Source: Dromiciops gliroides (lineage: Eukaryota > Chordata > Mammalia > Microbiotheria > Microbiotheriidae). From it: a stretch of 64,000 bases of DNA. This document shows positions 1 through 11,029 of this stretch, in pieces (the first letter of the stretch is position 1; each line of letters begins with the position of its first letter). Location of the stretch: NCBI RefSeq assembly GCF_019393635.1, contig NC_057864.1, forward strand, positions 440,694,322 through 440,758,321, written 5' to 3'. The translations under genes and the position numbers were made by a program. The notes beneath the pieces were generated by a model. It did no database searches, was not told the DNA's origin, and saw only the letters and a list, made by a program, of their open reading frames with translations.

Positions 1-560
1 TAAAAATGAGGGAGTTGGACAAGATAATCTCTAAGAGCCCAATAAATTCTAAGTTCTCTGATTCTATGACAGTCCATGTCTCTCTCTGGGTCTTAGCCAT
101 ATCTCTCTATTTAAAGGAACTTCTTATGCCCAATTCCTAAGTGGTACTCAGAGGGATCATAGTCTTCCTGACTCCAGGCCTATGGCTCTATCCATTGGTC
201 CCCCCACCTGCCCCATAGCTGCCCTTCAAGCCCCTAGTTTTCTTCCATTCCTAGGCCTGTGGTACAGCAGAATAGAGTGGAACAATTTTCCCTTAAGGGT
301 GAAGCTGCCAATCACGTCCTTTCCGATCCCTGTTCTGCTGCCCTCACTCTTCAAATATCTCCAACCCTGCTTCCCCAACATTAGCTCGGCTAAATCCTAC
401 TTTCCTCCCTGAGTAACCAGCTTTGAGAAATGACGGAGTGTGGTGAACTGGGAAAAGTCGTGGTGACCAGTAATAGAATTTCAAAGAGCTGGTGATTTTT
501 CTTCCTAAATAAATAGAGACAGAATCGGAATAATAAAGTCATTGAGAGGTGAGGCCAGAA
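1..560. other. No assignable feature
   Basis: Unique-looking intergenic sequence with no convincing coding exon or repeat. Confidence 0.4.
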
Positions 561-564
561 CTTG

Positions 565-567
<3 letters not shown>

Positions 568-619
<52 letters not shown>
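568..619. repeat. (TG)n microsatellite
   Basis: Twenty-six uninterrupted GT dinucleotides, long enough to be polymorphic. Confidence 0.97.
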
Positions 620-621
<2 letters not shown>

Positions 622-739
622 ATCTTGGGGGGGGTGACTAGTTGGGGGGGCACTCAGAGAAGGGCAAATGGGGAGAAAGGAAGAAAGGCGCTGCCTGTGA
701 CAGCTTTAACTACCCTGCCTGAGAGAAGGCAAGATGTTC

Positions 740-1010
740 GTACCCGTCATTGAACATAATTATTGGGGCTGGGATTCCGGGGTGATAGCCCATAATTAAA
801 CATAATGACTTTATGTTGCTCTGCCCAAGTAGGAGCCCAGACATTTCAAGATAATGGCTTTTCTTCTCTTTTTATTTGGAGCATATTAGCTCCCTGCATG
901 GACTGAAAGGCACCTATTAACACAAGTGCATTCGATAATTAGGTTGGTCCTGACTTCCATGCTATTCATTTACTACTTCAAGTCAAACCTGATAAGCTCC
1001 TCACTGTGGG
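740..1010. promoter_or_regulatory. Candidate conserved non-coding element
   Basis: Repeat-free stretch with ATTA-type homeodomain cores (CATAATTA near 735-800, GATAATTAGG near 935) and a GGGATTCC word. Suggestive only; conservation was not tested. Confidence 0.25.
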
Positions 1011-1339
1011 GCCAGAACAAGAGGAGGAGCTTAGGAGGGACACCCGATTCTCCTCAGCTCTTCACATACTGTTCTCTGAAGCTAAATTTGGGGCTGAGGC
1101 CAGGGAGAGAAATGGGGGGATGAGACACTGAGGCACTGAGAAGGAATAGGTTTTGGGGAGTTGGGGGCAAAAGAAGTGGTATTCAGAGGACCCATCTGCT
1201 TCTCCACTTACCTGAACATCCCTCGCCATACCATAAAGGGAGTATGGCAATGCCCAGATACCTGCTACTTCCTATATGAGACTCTTCTTGATTCCTTCAG
1301 CTGATAGCGCCTCCCCCATCCCAGATTACCTTGACCTGG

Positions 1340-1505
1340 AAGGGATCCCAGATGTCATCTAGTCCAACCCCATCATTTTACTGTTGGAGAAACTGGGACC
1401 CAAGGAGGCTACGTGACTTGTCCAATGTGATTCAAATAGGATGTATGGCGTGGGATTTGAATTCAGGGATTCCAAGTCCAGAGTCAGTATGCCATGATTG
1501 ACTCT
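1340..1505 (-). repeat. MIR-like marsupial SINE
   Basis: 'ggatcccagatgtcatctagtccaacccc ... cattttactgttggagaaactgggaccc ... gtgacttgtcc' is a MIR core read in reverse with a marsupial-type extension. Confidence 0.65.
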
Positions 1506-1508
1506 AAA

Positions 1509-1602
1509 GTCCTTGAGGGTAAAGACTTTGATTTTATTGTGTTTGTATTTCCAGCACTTGGTGCATAATAGGCACTTAATAAATTTGTATTGATTGACTC
1601 AC
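1509..1602 (+). mobile_element. L2 LINE 3' tail
   Basis: 'ccttgagggtaaagactttg ... tttccagcacttggtgcataataggcacttaataaattt' is the L2 terminus. Confidence 0.75.
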
Positions 1603-1849
1603 TGATTGTCCCATGCCCTTTAATAGCTCTGGGATAGAGTGGTCCAGTAGGAAGAAAGCTTGGATTTGGAGTTGGAGGGCATGGCTACCTCTATGGCCAA
1701 TTCGGACAAAGAAAATCTCAGCCCGAATTGTGTCTCTTCCAACACTTCACAAAAATGGTCCTCCTAGTAAGAGAAACATTGTGAGTGGGTGCACGAGTTC
1801 AGTTCAGATTCTGCTCTAAAGAACACTTTGCTTTAATTCCCTTTCTTTC

Positions 1850-2045
1850 CAAAAGTGACCCAAAATTGTTGAGTTTGGGGTCAGAGCAAGTGAATATGAA
1901 TCCTGTCTGTGCTATTTATGATCTATGTGACCTCGAACAAGTCACTTAATCTTTCTGGGCCTCAGATTTTGTATCTGTAAAATGGAGGGTTGGGGAGGGG
2001 GTGGACTAAATTATTGCTAGGTCTCTCCTTACTCTAAATCTGTGG
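1850..2045 (+). repeat. MIR/THER-like SINE
   Basis: 'gatctatgtgacctcgaacaagtcacttaatctttctgggcctcag' and 'gtatctgtaaaatgg' are the MIR core. Confidence 0.8.
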
Positions 2046-2336
2046 TTTAAGTCACTTCAGTTCCCTGAACTTTTGATATTGTTGGCTATCCCTTCTCCAT
2101 CTTTTTCCCCCATGGCATTTCTCTCATGGTTTTCCCTCTCTCTGCCCTCAGTCTCCTTTGTGGGATTATCATCTTTCTCCAAAGCAAGGCTTTGTCTTGT
2201 ACCTTCTATTTCTCTCTCTCTCGATTTACTCCTGGATGATTTTTACCAGTTTCTCTAGATATACAAATATATAGACAGACAGACAACTTTTCTCCTGAAC
2301 TTCATTACCAATTTATTGATTGAAATCTCCACCTGG

Positions 2337-2487
2337 GGGGCAGCTAGGTGGCACAGTGGATAGAGCACTGGTCCTGGATTCAGGAGGACCTGAGTTCAAA
2401 TCTGACCCCAGACACATGACACTTACTAGCTGTGTGACCCTGGGCAAGTCACTTAACCCTGCCCCCCCCAAAAAAAGTGGGCCATTG
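2337..2487 (+). mobile_element. WSINE1-like SINE
   Basis: Full copy with 15-bp perfect TSD GAAATCTCCACCTGG (2322-2336, 2488-2502). Confidence 0.95.
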
Positions 2488-2522
2488 GAAATCTCCACCT
2501 GGATGCTCCATAAACATTTCAA

Positions 2523-2670
2523 TTTTTTAAAAATAATAATAAGCTTTATTTATACTTTTGGGTTCCAATTTTTATCCCTCCTTCCCTTTCTCCCCTCCCC
2601 CCTCCCCGAGGTGGCAAACAATCAGATATGGGTTATACACGTATGATTAAAGCATCTCAAATTTAACACC
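2523..2670 (-). mobile_element. L1 3' end fragment
   Basis: Reverse of the marsupial L1 terminus: 'ttgggttccaatttttatccctcc', C-rich block, 'gcaaacaatcagatatgggttatacac'. Confidence 0.75.
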
Positions 2671-2679
2671 TTTAAAAAG

Positions 2680-3440
2680 GAACTCATTATTTATCTTTCC
2701 AAAATCCATTGTTCCTCCAAACATGCCTATTCTGTCAGCACACTATCTTTCCAATTCCCATAGAGTCACAACCTTAAATTGTTTAACTCTTCTTTCTCCT
2801 TCACCCCTCTAACCAATCCATTGCCAAATCTTGTGGGTTCTACCTTGACAACATCTCTCCCATTGGTCTGTTTCTCTTTACTCAGCCTCTACCATTGTTC
2901 AGGTCCTCAAACTTCACTCTGGACTATTGCAGTAGACTCTTAAGTGGTCTCCCCAATTCCAGTCCCTCACCTTTCTAATCCATTTTACAAAGCTGCCAAA
3001 CTGACATACTTAAAATGAAGATCTGACCATGTCACTCCCCACCCCTCACCCTCACTACTCAAATCTTCAATGGCTCCCAATTGTATCTAGATAAAACACA
3101 CAAAACCACCTTCACAATTAAGTTTCCATTTACTTTTCTATTCCTCTTTCGTATTACTCCCCCTTCACACATTCTCTGTTCTAATAAAATTGGCCAACTA
3201 ACTACTCCCTGTACACAGAATTCTATTACCTATCTTGAAATCTGTGCTTTGCCTGGGGTGTCTTCCAAGACTGGAACGTTCTCCTTCCTCACTTCTGCCT
3301 CTCAGAAGAATCCCTTCCATTCTTCAAAACACAACTCAGGTTCTGCCTCCTATACAATGCCTTTCCTGCTCCCCTCCCCACCCCCAGTTTTTAGCAGTCC
3401 TTCCCTCTTGAAATCCTTCATATCATTGCAAGGTGTGGCC
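2680..3440 (+). mobile_element. L2 LINE 3' region
   Basis: Contains the L2 3' run: 'caatccattgccaaatcttg', 'gatctgaccatgtcactcccc', 'caatggctcccaattg', 'aatgcctttcctgctccc'. Confidence 0.85.
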
Positions 3441-3838
3441 CCTTTCTTATTGGGACATTTTTATTAATACAAAACAGAAGAACTAAGAATAGTTATGAGA
3501 GACACACTGAATGAAGCAGCCACTCAGAGAAAAGTACTCACTTAGAATTAAGTGAGTTTGAGGTGTCTTGAGGTGTCTTATGTCCCAGAATCCAATTTAC
3601 ATGAGATTAAGGACCATAATGCTCAAAGCTAGGAGACATTGATACTTAGAAATATTTAGTAGCTATGGAACAACTGTATGTTGCCCGTTTGTGGTGTGGT
3701 CACTTCAAATAAGAAATTTTACTTTTTAAAAAAGTAAGGTTTTTCAAGACCAGACCACTGAGGGATCAGATTAGATCTCTGATTAAGTCTTAGAAGAGAC
3801 CTCAGAGTTCTATCACAGTAATACCTCAGAGCCTTCTT
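3441..3838. other. No assignable feature
   Basis: Unique-looking; a MIR-like trace may be present near 3760-3830. Confidence 0.3.
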
Positions 3839-3945
3839 TGACATCTGTCTTTCACCTCTCTTTGTATCCCCAGTGCTTAGCACAATGTTTGACACATAGT
3901 AGATGTTTAATAAATGTTAATTGACTAGATTGACTGATTGGAAGA
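3839..3945 (+). mobile_element. L2 LINE 3' tail
   Basis: 'tttgtatccccagtgcttagcacaatgtttgacacatagtagatgtttaataaatg'. Confidence 0.85.
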
Positions 3946-3989
3946 GCTGATTAGAGGGAAAGTTTTGCTGCTTGAAAGAACATATTGAT

Positions 3990-4860
3990 CTCAGTTATTA
4001 AATGGCCAAAGGATGTGAATGGGCAGTTATCAAGGGAAGAGATCAAAGCTATCTGTAGCTATATGAAAAAAGTGCTCCAAATCACTAATAATTAGGGAAA
4101 TACAAATCGAAGCATCTGTGAGTTCCATCTCCCACCCATCAGATTGTAAATGTTGGCAAACAAAAGGGAAAATGACAAATGTTGGAGGGGTGTGGGAAAA
4201 CAGGTAGATTGCTGCACTGTTTGTGGAGCTGTGAATTGGTACAGATATCCTGGAAAACAATTTGAAACTATGCTCAAAAAACTACTGCTCTTTCTACCCT
4301 TTGACCCAGCAATACCATTACTAGGTTTATGTCCCAAAGAAATAAAAGATAAAAATCCTCTATGTACCAACTTACTTGTAGTATCTCTTTTTGTAGGGGC
4401 AAAGCATTGGAAACTAAGAGGGTATCTATAAATTGAGGAATGACTGAACAAATTGTAATTTATGATTATAATGGAATAAAATTGTGACATAATAAATGAA
4501 TATATGGTTTTAGATAATCATGGGAAATCCCATATGAACTTATGCAGAGTGAAATGAACAGAACCAGAAGAGAAATTAATATTGTAACGTAAATATTGGG
4601 GGGGAAATGAACGATTCCAAGTCTTAACTCTAGCCAATGCAATGGTCAATCATTATCCCAGAGAACCAATGATTAAGAATGCTATCCACAACATGACAGA
4701 GAGATGATGGGCTAATATGCAAAAAAGACACATTTTAAAACATGACCAACATGGGAATTTATTTTGTTCAACTATGATTATCTGTTACAAGGGTTTGGTT
4801 TGGTTTGGTTTTTCCATTGGGGGAGAAAAAAAATGCATGGTAATTGAAAACAATTAAAAA
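3990..4860 (+). mobile_element. L1 3' end (ORF2 C-terminus and 3' UTR)
   Basis: Translating 4290-4350 gives a stretch like FDPAIPLLGLCPKEIK, the conserved L1 ORF2 C-terminal region; the surrounding frame is broken. The 3' part carries the marsupial L1 trailer. Similar 30-40 bp words flank it (3945-3990 and 4890-4945) and may be a decayed TSD. Confidence 0.8.
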
Positions 4861-5784
4861 TGAGTTAAATGGATGAAAGGCTTTGCTGCTTTTCAGAGCT
4901 GATTTGAGGAAATACTTTGTTGCTTGATAGAATTGATAGGAGGATACAAGTTCTATCTTTCTCTTTCCCTGAACTGCCATTCATTGCCTTAAAAGGAAAA
5001 ACCCCTCAGAGCCTAGCCAGGGGAGCCAACCTAGAAAAGCTCTGTAGTCCCCAGGCTCAGGGTTCTTAACCCTAAGGGCTTAACACTGTCTCAACAGCCC
5101 AGAAGAAGGGCAAGCAGCAGGTAGACAAGAATCTGTTCTAATACAGTAGAGTGGAAAGGGTCAGAAAAAAACGTGGACCCCACCCAACAGTGAACTGTTG
5201 TGCAGCCTGGACCTGAAATAGACCAAGAATCTTGGGTTTGGGTTTGTTTGGGGGTTTTTGTTGTTGTTTTTTTAGACCAAGGATCTTGATCGAGGATTGG
5301 AGTCCAGACTTCTGAATCACCATAGGTGTATAAGTAGGGGAGGTATGCTACATAGGCATTCCATGCTAAAGCTTTATAAATTTGTATCTGCCATCAATTA
5401 TGGCTACTGTGTAAATTAGAGGGAAGGCATGTCCCAGGTGTTTGAATGGATTGTGATGTTTTGATTATTCTTGCCTTTTGTTCAATGAATGAATGTTTCT
5501 TATGGAGACTAGTGGTATCATTTTGGCCGATTTGTTCAATGAGAAGCACGTTGATGAGGCTCAGAAGCTACAGTTGTGAGTAACTCTATAGTTCCCCACT
5601 CTAGAACCCTGAGAGTGAGTTATAGCAGCAAGGCTATTCCATCTCCCAACCTGCCAGCAAGAGTTCTGGTCATGTGAGCAAGCCAGGGAAAAGGGAGAGA
5701 AGGGGGGGGGGTGGCATATACATGCCATGTCCACACTACATAATTCTTGTACCCTCTGCATTTAGTAATCTGTCTGTGTGCATT

Positions 5785-6017
5785 TTTGGTATAGTGGATA
5801 GAATTCTAGACTTGGAGTCAAGGAGACCTGGCTTTGAGGGCAGCCTCAGACACTTACTATCTGTGTGACCCTAGGCAAGTCACTTAACCCCGTTGGTCTC
5901 AGTTTCCTCATCTGTAAAATGGGCGGGAGAAGGAAATGGTAAACCATTCCAGTATCTCTGCCAAGAAAACCCCAAATGGGGTCATGAAGAGTTGGACAGG
6001 ACTGAACAACAACAAAT
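5785..6017 (+). mobile_element. tRNA/MIR-headed SINE with BovB-like tail
   Basis: The head and MIR-like core are followed by 'aaaccattccagtatctctgcc', 'aaaaccccaaatggggtc' and the tail 'gaagagttggacaggactgaacaacaacaa'. The tail resembles the 3' terminus of the BovB element at 11518. Confidence 0.85.
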
Positions 6018-6125
6018 AAATGTTTGTTGGATTGGATAAAAATATTGCCTTGCCAAATTCCCCAAGCTTTTATAAGTATCAAATGAGATAATGTCCATGA
6101 AATGTCTCTATAAACCATAAAGCAG

Positions 6126-6284
6126 GGGGCAGCTAGGTGGCACAGTAGATAGAGCACCAGCCCTGGATTCAGGAGGACCTGAGTTCAAATCCAGCCTCAG
6201 ACACTTAACACTTACTAGCTGTGTGACCCTGGGCAAGTCACTTAACCCCAATTACCTCACTAAAAATAAATATATAAAAAATAT
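6126..6284 (+). mobile_element. WSINE1-like SINE
   Basis: TSD ATAAACCATAAAGCA (6110-6124, 6285-6299). Subtype-B tail with a subtype-A 'ctggattcagg' middle. Confidence 0.95.
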
Positions 6285-6334
6285 ATAAACCATAAAGCAC
6301 TCTACAAATATAGGTTTCTTTGCTCTTAAGGATC

Positions 6335-6609
6335 CTATTATTGTTGTTCATTCATTTCAGTTGTATTCAACTCTTTATGACCCCATTTGGGGTTTTCTTG
6401 GCAGAGATACTGGAGTGGTTTCCCATTTCCTTTTCCAGCTCATTTTACAGATGAGGAAAGTGAGACAAATGGGGCTAGGTGACTTGCCCAGGGTCACACT
6501 GCTAGTAAGTGTCTGAGGTCACATTTGAACTCAGGAAGATGACTCTTCTTGACTTCGGGCCCAGCTCTCTATGCTCTATAACCCCACTTAGCAAACCCTG
6601 CCCCACCCC
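6335..6609 (-). mobile_element. SINE with BovB-like tail
   Basis: Reverse of the 5785 element, with 10-bp TSD CTTAAGGATC (6325-6334, 6610-6619). Confidence 0.9.
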
Positions 6610-6649
6610 CTTAAGGATCAAAGAGCTGGAAGGGCTCTCAAAGGTCCTG

Positions 6650-6790
6650 AAGAGACTCTTAGAAAGAGCCTTTGCCTGAGTAGCAGGACACGAGTTCAAA
6701 TCCTAGCTCTTCTATGAACTGTTGTGTCAGTCGAGCAAGGTGAGACCCTTGTTGTCTCCAAACTAATTTTCCCTCTCTGTAAAATAGGGC
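6650..6790 (+). repeat. MIR-like SINE
   Basis: 'gacacgagttcaaatcctagctcttc ... ctctgtaaaatagggc'. Confidence 0.6.
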
Positions 6791-6834
6791 TCTATTTTTA
6801 CCCCCAAAGACTTGAGGGTATTGAAGGAATAGCA

Positions 6835-7025
6835 AGAATTACAGATTAGGGTGCAGAAGATCTGATTTCTAGAACTAACCTCATCACTTATTTACTGTGC
6901 CACCTTGGACAAGTCCCCTAACCTCTGAGCCTCATTTTCCTTATCTGTAAAATGGGATAATAAAACTTATTCTATTTATATCATAGGGCTGGGATTGTTG
7001 TAGGGAATCAAATGAGATAATATAG
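6835..7025 (+). repeat. MIR/THER-like SINE
   Basis: 'accttggacaagtcccctaacctctgagcctcattttccttatctgtaaaatggg' is a good MIR core with its 3' extension. Confidence 0.8.
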
Positions 7026-7029
7026 GATA

Positions 7030-7485
7030 TGTAATCATATTAATATATAATATACGGATATATAATTATACAGAATTTTGAGCACTGAAAGGTGTTGACA
7101 ATGTCAGAAGGGTTCATGATGATTATAAATGCCAAATTCTTTCTTCTTGCTACTGCCCCTGTGTGAATTCCTCACTATTCTTTCCCTCCCCCCTCTCACT
7201 CCCTACCATTTTAAGACTGCAGACGACTCTAATTTCATCCAAGAAGGGGGAGCTTTCAGGATTCTCACTTGCCAGCAACCTCTCATCAAAGTAGCATCTT
7301 TATTTGGTTGCTGAATTATTTAACCCTTTTAAAATATTAAAACTTTAAATAGGTTTAAGGCCAAAGCCAAGGGAGATAAGCACACCTTGCCCACCCCCTT
7401 TACTTTAATGGACTCTGTCATCTGGGGCCCAAACCTGGGGAGAAGAAACTCCATAGAATAGAACCTTCCTGTTTACTCTGCATAT
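7030..7485. other. No assignable feature
   Basis: AT-rich then mixed unique sequence; nothing supported. Confidence 0.3.
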
Positions 7486-7635
7486 TGGGGTCATCAACTG
7501 GGGTCTATAAAATAGGGACAGTTTGCAGAGAGTCTGTGAACTTGGATGGAAAATATATATGTTAATATTCACTTATTTTTAATTGAAATTTAACATTTCC
7601 TTCAACTATGAATTTTTAAAAACCCAGTTATTCTG
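7486..7635. mobile_element. Possible fossil hAT-like element
   Basis: 'gtctgtgaacttggatgg', 'tttaattgaaatttaacatttcc' and 'gttattctgag' recall a fossil DNA-transposon repeat of mammals; identification from memory, termini not resolved. Confidence 0.3.
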
Positions 7636-7661
7636 AGGTGGATAGGTTTCACAGCACTAAT

Positions 7662-7732
7662 AAAGGAGAGAAGGGAGGAAAGAAGGAAGAGATGGAGGGA
7701 GGGAGGGAAGGGAAGGAGAAGGAGCTAAATGC
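7662..7732. repeat. GA-rich low-complexity tract
   Basis: Purine-only stretch of GGGA/GGAA words. Confidence 0.9.
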
Positions 7733-8365
7733 TGGGGTCCAGAAAGTCAGGAACAGGGCCAGGAGAATGAAATCAGGCTGCCCAGGGTTTCTGCTGTCCA
7801 TATTAGTAATTGAGTGGAGGGCTGTTGGGCCAGTCTTAACTAGGCATTTGTGTGCCTAAAGTGGGAGTCAAAGTTCCCATCTGCAGTTCCCCACCCCATC
7901 CCTAGTCCCAGCTCTAGCTCTTCAAGATCTATTCTTTCTACAATGCATTTTTCTCTGTCTCAAGCTGCAGGGATGAACCCATGCTAAATATTTAATCTGT
8001 GTATCTATAGCTGTTCTCCTTCAGTCTAGGGCTGGAAGGCTCCTGCAGAGGTCATTATGCCAATTCCTCTGCCTCTAGGCAGGACCACTTCTAACCTAAT
8101 CCAGGCAGTTGAAGATTTTCCTGTAGGTGCCCTAAGACAAAAGAAATCTAGTGCCCACCCAGGGTCTTCTCCTTACTCCTTCCATCTCAGTAACATGGCC
8201 ACTGAGACCCATCCTAGCTTGCTCCCTGCCTCGGGAAGCTCTAGCATCCTCTTCTGATTGGCAATGAGAGACATGATCAGGGAGTGATTAATCAGACCTT
8301 TGTGAAAATGAGAACAGTAACCACTTGAACACACAGAGTTGCTTTAAGCTGCTTTGCTTTACAAA
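7733..8365. other. No assignable feature
   Basis: A possible CR1-like trace ('tagggctggaaggctcctgcagaggtcat') near 8025; otherwise unique. Confidence 0.3.
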
Positions 8366-8545
8366 AGGCAGCCTGGTATAGCAGCAGGAACCCAGAACCT
8401 GAAGTCAAGAGAAACTTGGGTTTGAATCTCACCCCTTTGAACCTCCATTTCTTCATGTGTAAAATGAGGTTGATAATTCCTCACAGGCTTGTTGTGAGGA
8501 TCAAAAAAGAACTCCCAAGCAAAGTGTTTCATAAACCATAAGTTG
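8366..8545 (+). repeat. MIR/THER-like SINE
   Basis: 'gggtttgaatctcacccctttgaacctccatttcttcatgtgtaaaatgagg' with the 3' 'cacaggcttgttgtgaggatc'. Confidence 0.8.
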
Positions 8546-8566
8546 CTACTTAAATATCAACTCATG

Positions 8567-8704
8567 GGGGCAGCTAGGTGGCACAGTGGAGAAAGCACCG
8601 GCCTTGGATTCAGGAGGACCTGAGTTCAAATCCAGCCTCAGATACTCTACACTTACCAGCTGTGTGATCCTGGGCAAGTCACTTAACCCTCATTGCCCCC
8701 CCCC
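8567..8704 (+). mobile_element. WSINE1-like SINE
   Basis: Full copy ending in poly(C); short flank match ATATCAAC on both sides. Confidence 0.9.
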
Positions 8705-8789
8705 AATATATCAACGATTATTAGGTTATATTGATGTTATGGTCCCTCAATTTCATATAAAAGAGGGATAAGGATATTCCTAATCTCCC

Positions 8790-9150
8790 TGTGTATTCCC
8801 CTCTTGACTGTGCTTCTGACTTTCTCAACTTCACCCTGAGACTTCCATCTGTGCATGATACCTCCTCAGTGTGAAACATCCATCCTGTCCTGCAGCCTTT
8901 TCCCCATAGAACATCCTTCAGTCAAGCCTGCCCCTTTCTCCTATCTTCTCTGTTTTGGGGAGAGGCCCAGGTCAGCCCATCTACATTACCCTCCTGGCTG
9001 TGCCCCTTCCCCCACCCCCCTACTTTTTGTGTACTATCTTCCTGCATTCGAATGTAAGTTCTTTGAGGACAGGAACTGTCTTCCTTTTTGCATATAATTA
9101 TATCCCCAGTGTATAGCACAATGCCTGGTAAGTACTTAAATGCCTGTTGT
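8790..9150 (+). mobile_element. L2-like 3' region
   Basis: Ends 'gttctttgaggacaggaactgtcttcc ... atccccagtgtatagcacaatgcctgg', the L2 tail. The upstream part is diverged. Confidence 0.6.
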
Positions 9151-9222
9151 CCAGTTGCCTTGGAACATCTTCCCAGAGTTATTCCTGAAATTTCAGTGAC
9201 CTCAGAGGTCATCTAGTCCAGG

Positions 9223-9395
9223 GCTTCTTAAACTTTTTCCTCTTGTGACCGCTTTTCACCAGAGAAATTTTTACACAGCCCCAGGTATGTAGGTATATAG
9301 GTCTACATAACTTTTGAATGTTGCCAAATTTTTCATGACCCCCTCCCCCATTCAGTTATGACATTCTACATGGGGACCCACGGTTTAAGAAACTA
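9223..9395. mobile_element. Non-autonomous hAT-like DNA transposon
   Basis: Terminal inverted repeats GGGCTTCTTAAACT and GTTTAAGAAACTAGGG flank a core with 'gaccgcttttcaccagagaaattttta'. A possible 8-bp TSD (TCTAGTCC/CCTAGTCC) is seen once the SINEs are removed. Confidence 0.65.
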
Positions 9396-9403
9396 GGGTC
9401 TTG

Positions 9404-9548
9404 GGGGCAGCTAGGTGGTGCAGTGGATAAAGCATCAGCCTGGGATTCAGGAGGACCTGAGTTCAAATCCAGCCTCAACACTTGATACTAGCTGTGTGAT
9501 CCTAGGCAAGTCACTTAACCCTCATTGCCCAGCAAAAACCCCAAAAAA
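9404..9548 (+). mobile_element. WSINE1-like SINE, first of a pair
   Basis: Outer TSD GAAACTAGGG at 9389-9398 pairs with 9760-9769, beyond the second SINE. Confidence 0.9.
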
Positions 9549-9563
9549 CAGAAAGATAATTTG

Positions 9564-9759
9564 AGGGCAGTTAGGTGGCGCAGTGGATAAAGCATAAGCC
9601 TGGGATTCAGGAGGACCTGAGTTCAAATCCGGCCTCAGACACTTGACACTTACTAGCTGTGTGACCTTGGGCAAGTCACTTAACCTTCACTGCCCTGCAA
9701 ACAACAACAACAACAACGATAAAAAACCAAAGCCAAAACAAAACAACAACAACAAAAAT
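9564..9759 (+). mobile_element. WSINE1-like SINE, second of a pair
   Basis: Ends in a long CAA-rich tail. It lies in the same orientation directly behind the 9404 copy, inside the outer TSD. Confidence 0.9.
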
Positions 9760-9991
9760 GAAACTAGGGCCTAGTCCAACCCACCCTCAAACAAGGAATC
9801 CTTCTCCAATATCACCTACAAGTGGAATATTCATTCAGCCTTAGCTTGAACACCTCCAGTGAAGTGGTGTACTACCTCCCAAGGCAGCCCATTCCCCTTA
9901 CAGAAATCAAACTTCTCTGCTTCCCTGACATGTTCCCTTACCCATTACTTCTATCTCTAGCCAAGACCAAGTCGAATTTTTCTTCCACAGG

Positions 9992-10205
9992 CTGTTGTTC
10001 AGTCATGTCCAATTCTTCATGACCACATTTGCTGTTTTCTTGGCAATGATACCAGAGTGGTTTGCTATGTCCTTCTGCCGCTCATTTCACAGATTAGGAA
10101 ACTGGGGCAAATGGGGTTAAGTGACTTGTCCAGGGTCACACAGCTAGTAAGTGTCTGAAGCCAGATTTGAATTCAGGAAGATGAATGAGTCTGACTCCAG
10201 GAGCC
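9992..10205 (-). mobile_element. SINE with BovB-like tail
   Basis: Reads 'ctgttgttcagtcatgtccaattcttcatgacc', 'gttttcttggcaatgatacc', then the MIR-like core in reverse. Confidence 0.85.
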
Positions 10206-10289
10206 GACCAACATTCTGTGCATGATGGCGCCACCTTGCGGCCTCCTGACACAGGACAGTCCTCCAAAGACAGTGATTCAAATGCTTTG

Positions 10290-10500
10290 CTCTGAAAATT
10301 CAAGTGTAATGAATAGAATGCCAGACTCGAGCCAGGAAAAACTATCTCTAAATGTGAGACCCTCAGGCACAGTTTCCTCATCTTACAATGGGGATAATAA
10401 TACTTGCTGTACCCACCCCCAAGATTGTTGTGAGGCCCACATGAGACAACCATGAACCAAACTCTGCAAACCTAAGAGCAACATATAAATGTCAGCTAGT
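10290..10500 (+). repeat. MIR/THER-like SINE
   Basis: 'cacagtttcctcatcttacaatggggataataatacttg' and 'gattgttgtgaggcccacatgag'. Confidence 0.75.
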
Positions 10501-10512
10501 ACTATGGTCATC

Positions 10513-10671
10513 TTTTTGTTTTGTTTTGTTTTGTTTTAAGGCAATGAGGGTTAAGTGACTTGCTCAGGGTCACACAGCTAGTAAGTGTCAAGTGTCTGAG
10601 GTCAAATTTGAACTCAGGTCCTCCTGAATCCAGGGTCTGTGCTTTATCCACTGCACCACCTAGATGCCCCC
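10513..10671 (-). mobile_element. WSINE1-like SINE
   Basis: Full copy with a GTTTT-type tail in reverse; subtype A. Confidence 0.92.
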
Positions 10672-10854
10672 ACACCTTGCCATTTTTATCGGTTATTTTG
10701 CTGGCATCAGCAACCAGTCACACTCTACATTTCTAATTTGGGGTCAGTGAAGTTCCTGGTTTGGGGAAGTGCAAGGTATATGTATGAATGTGTGGGCAAG
10801 AGAGTGTTCTTGGAGGCCAGAGATGGCTCTCAGCATGAAGCAAGGGCGCCACCT

Positions 10855-11022
10855 AGTGGCAGCAATCACTGTAACAGCAGCTGGAGTTAACCATAGTGGT
10901 GCCAGTAGTCTCAGATACCAGCTAAACCACAGACTAAGCAGTAATCATAGTTGTAACCAGATTGGTGGTCTTAGTTGGAGTCTCTGTCACAGCTGTGACC
11001 ATAACTGTGAATTTAATCTGAG
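10855..11022. repeat. Degenerate tandem repeat, segment 1
   Basis: Repeated words such as CTGTAAC, TAACCATAG, CATAGTTGTAACCAG and CTGTGACCATAACTG form an eroded short-unit array. Segments 11345-11515 and 14775-14862 share the same words. Confidence 0.55.
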
Positions 11023-11029
11023 CTAATAT

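Larger units (their letters stand above)
9190..9985 (-). mobile_element. CR1/L3 LINE fragment split by hAT and two SINEs
   Basis: 9190-9222 ('gacctcagaggtcatctagtcca') and 9770-9985 ('gcttgaacacctccagtgaagtgg', 'cctcccaaggcagcccattcc') are adjacent parts of a CR1/L3 3' region. They are separated by a hAT-like element (9223-9395) and a SINE pair (9404-9759). Confidence 0.75.

Noticed and set aside
568..619. A His-Thr or Val-Cys repeat protein
   Set aside because: Simple translation of a (TG)n microsatellite.
3945..4945. A 40-bp target-site duplication of the L1 at 3990-4860
   Set aside because: The flanking words match only loosely and are longer than normal L1 TSDs; left as a remark only.
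6126..6284. tRNA genes, because SINE heads carry A-box and B-box motifs
   Set aside because: No copy folds into a cloverleaf with acceptor pairing; all have SINE bodies, tails and TSDs.
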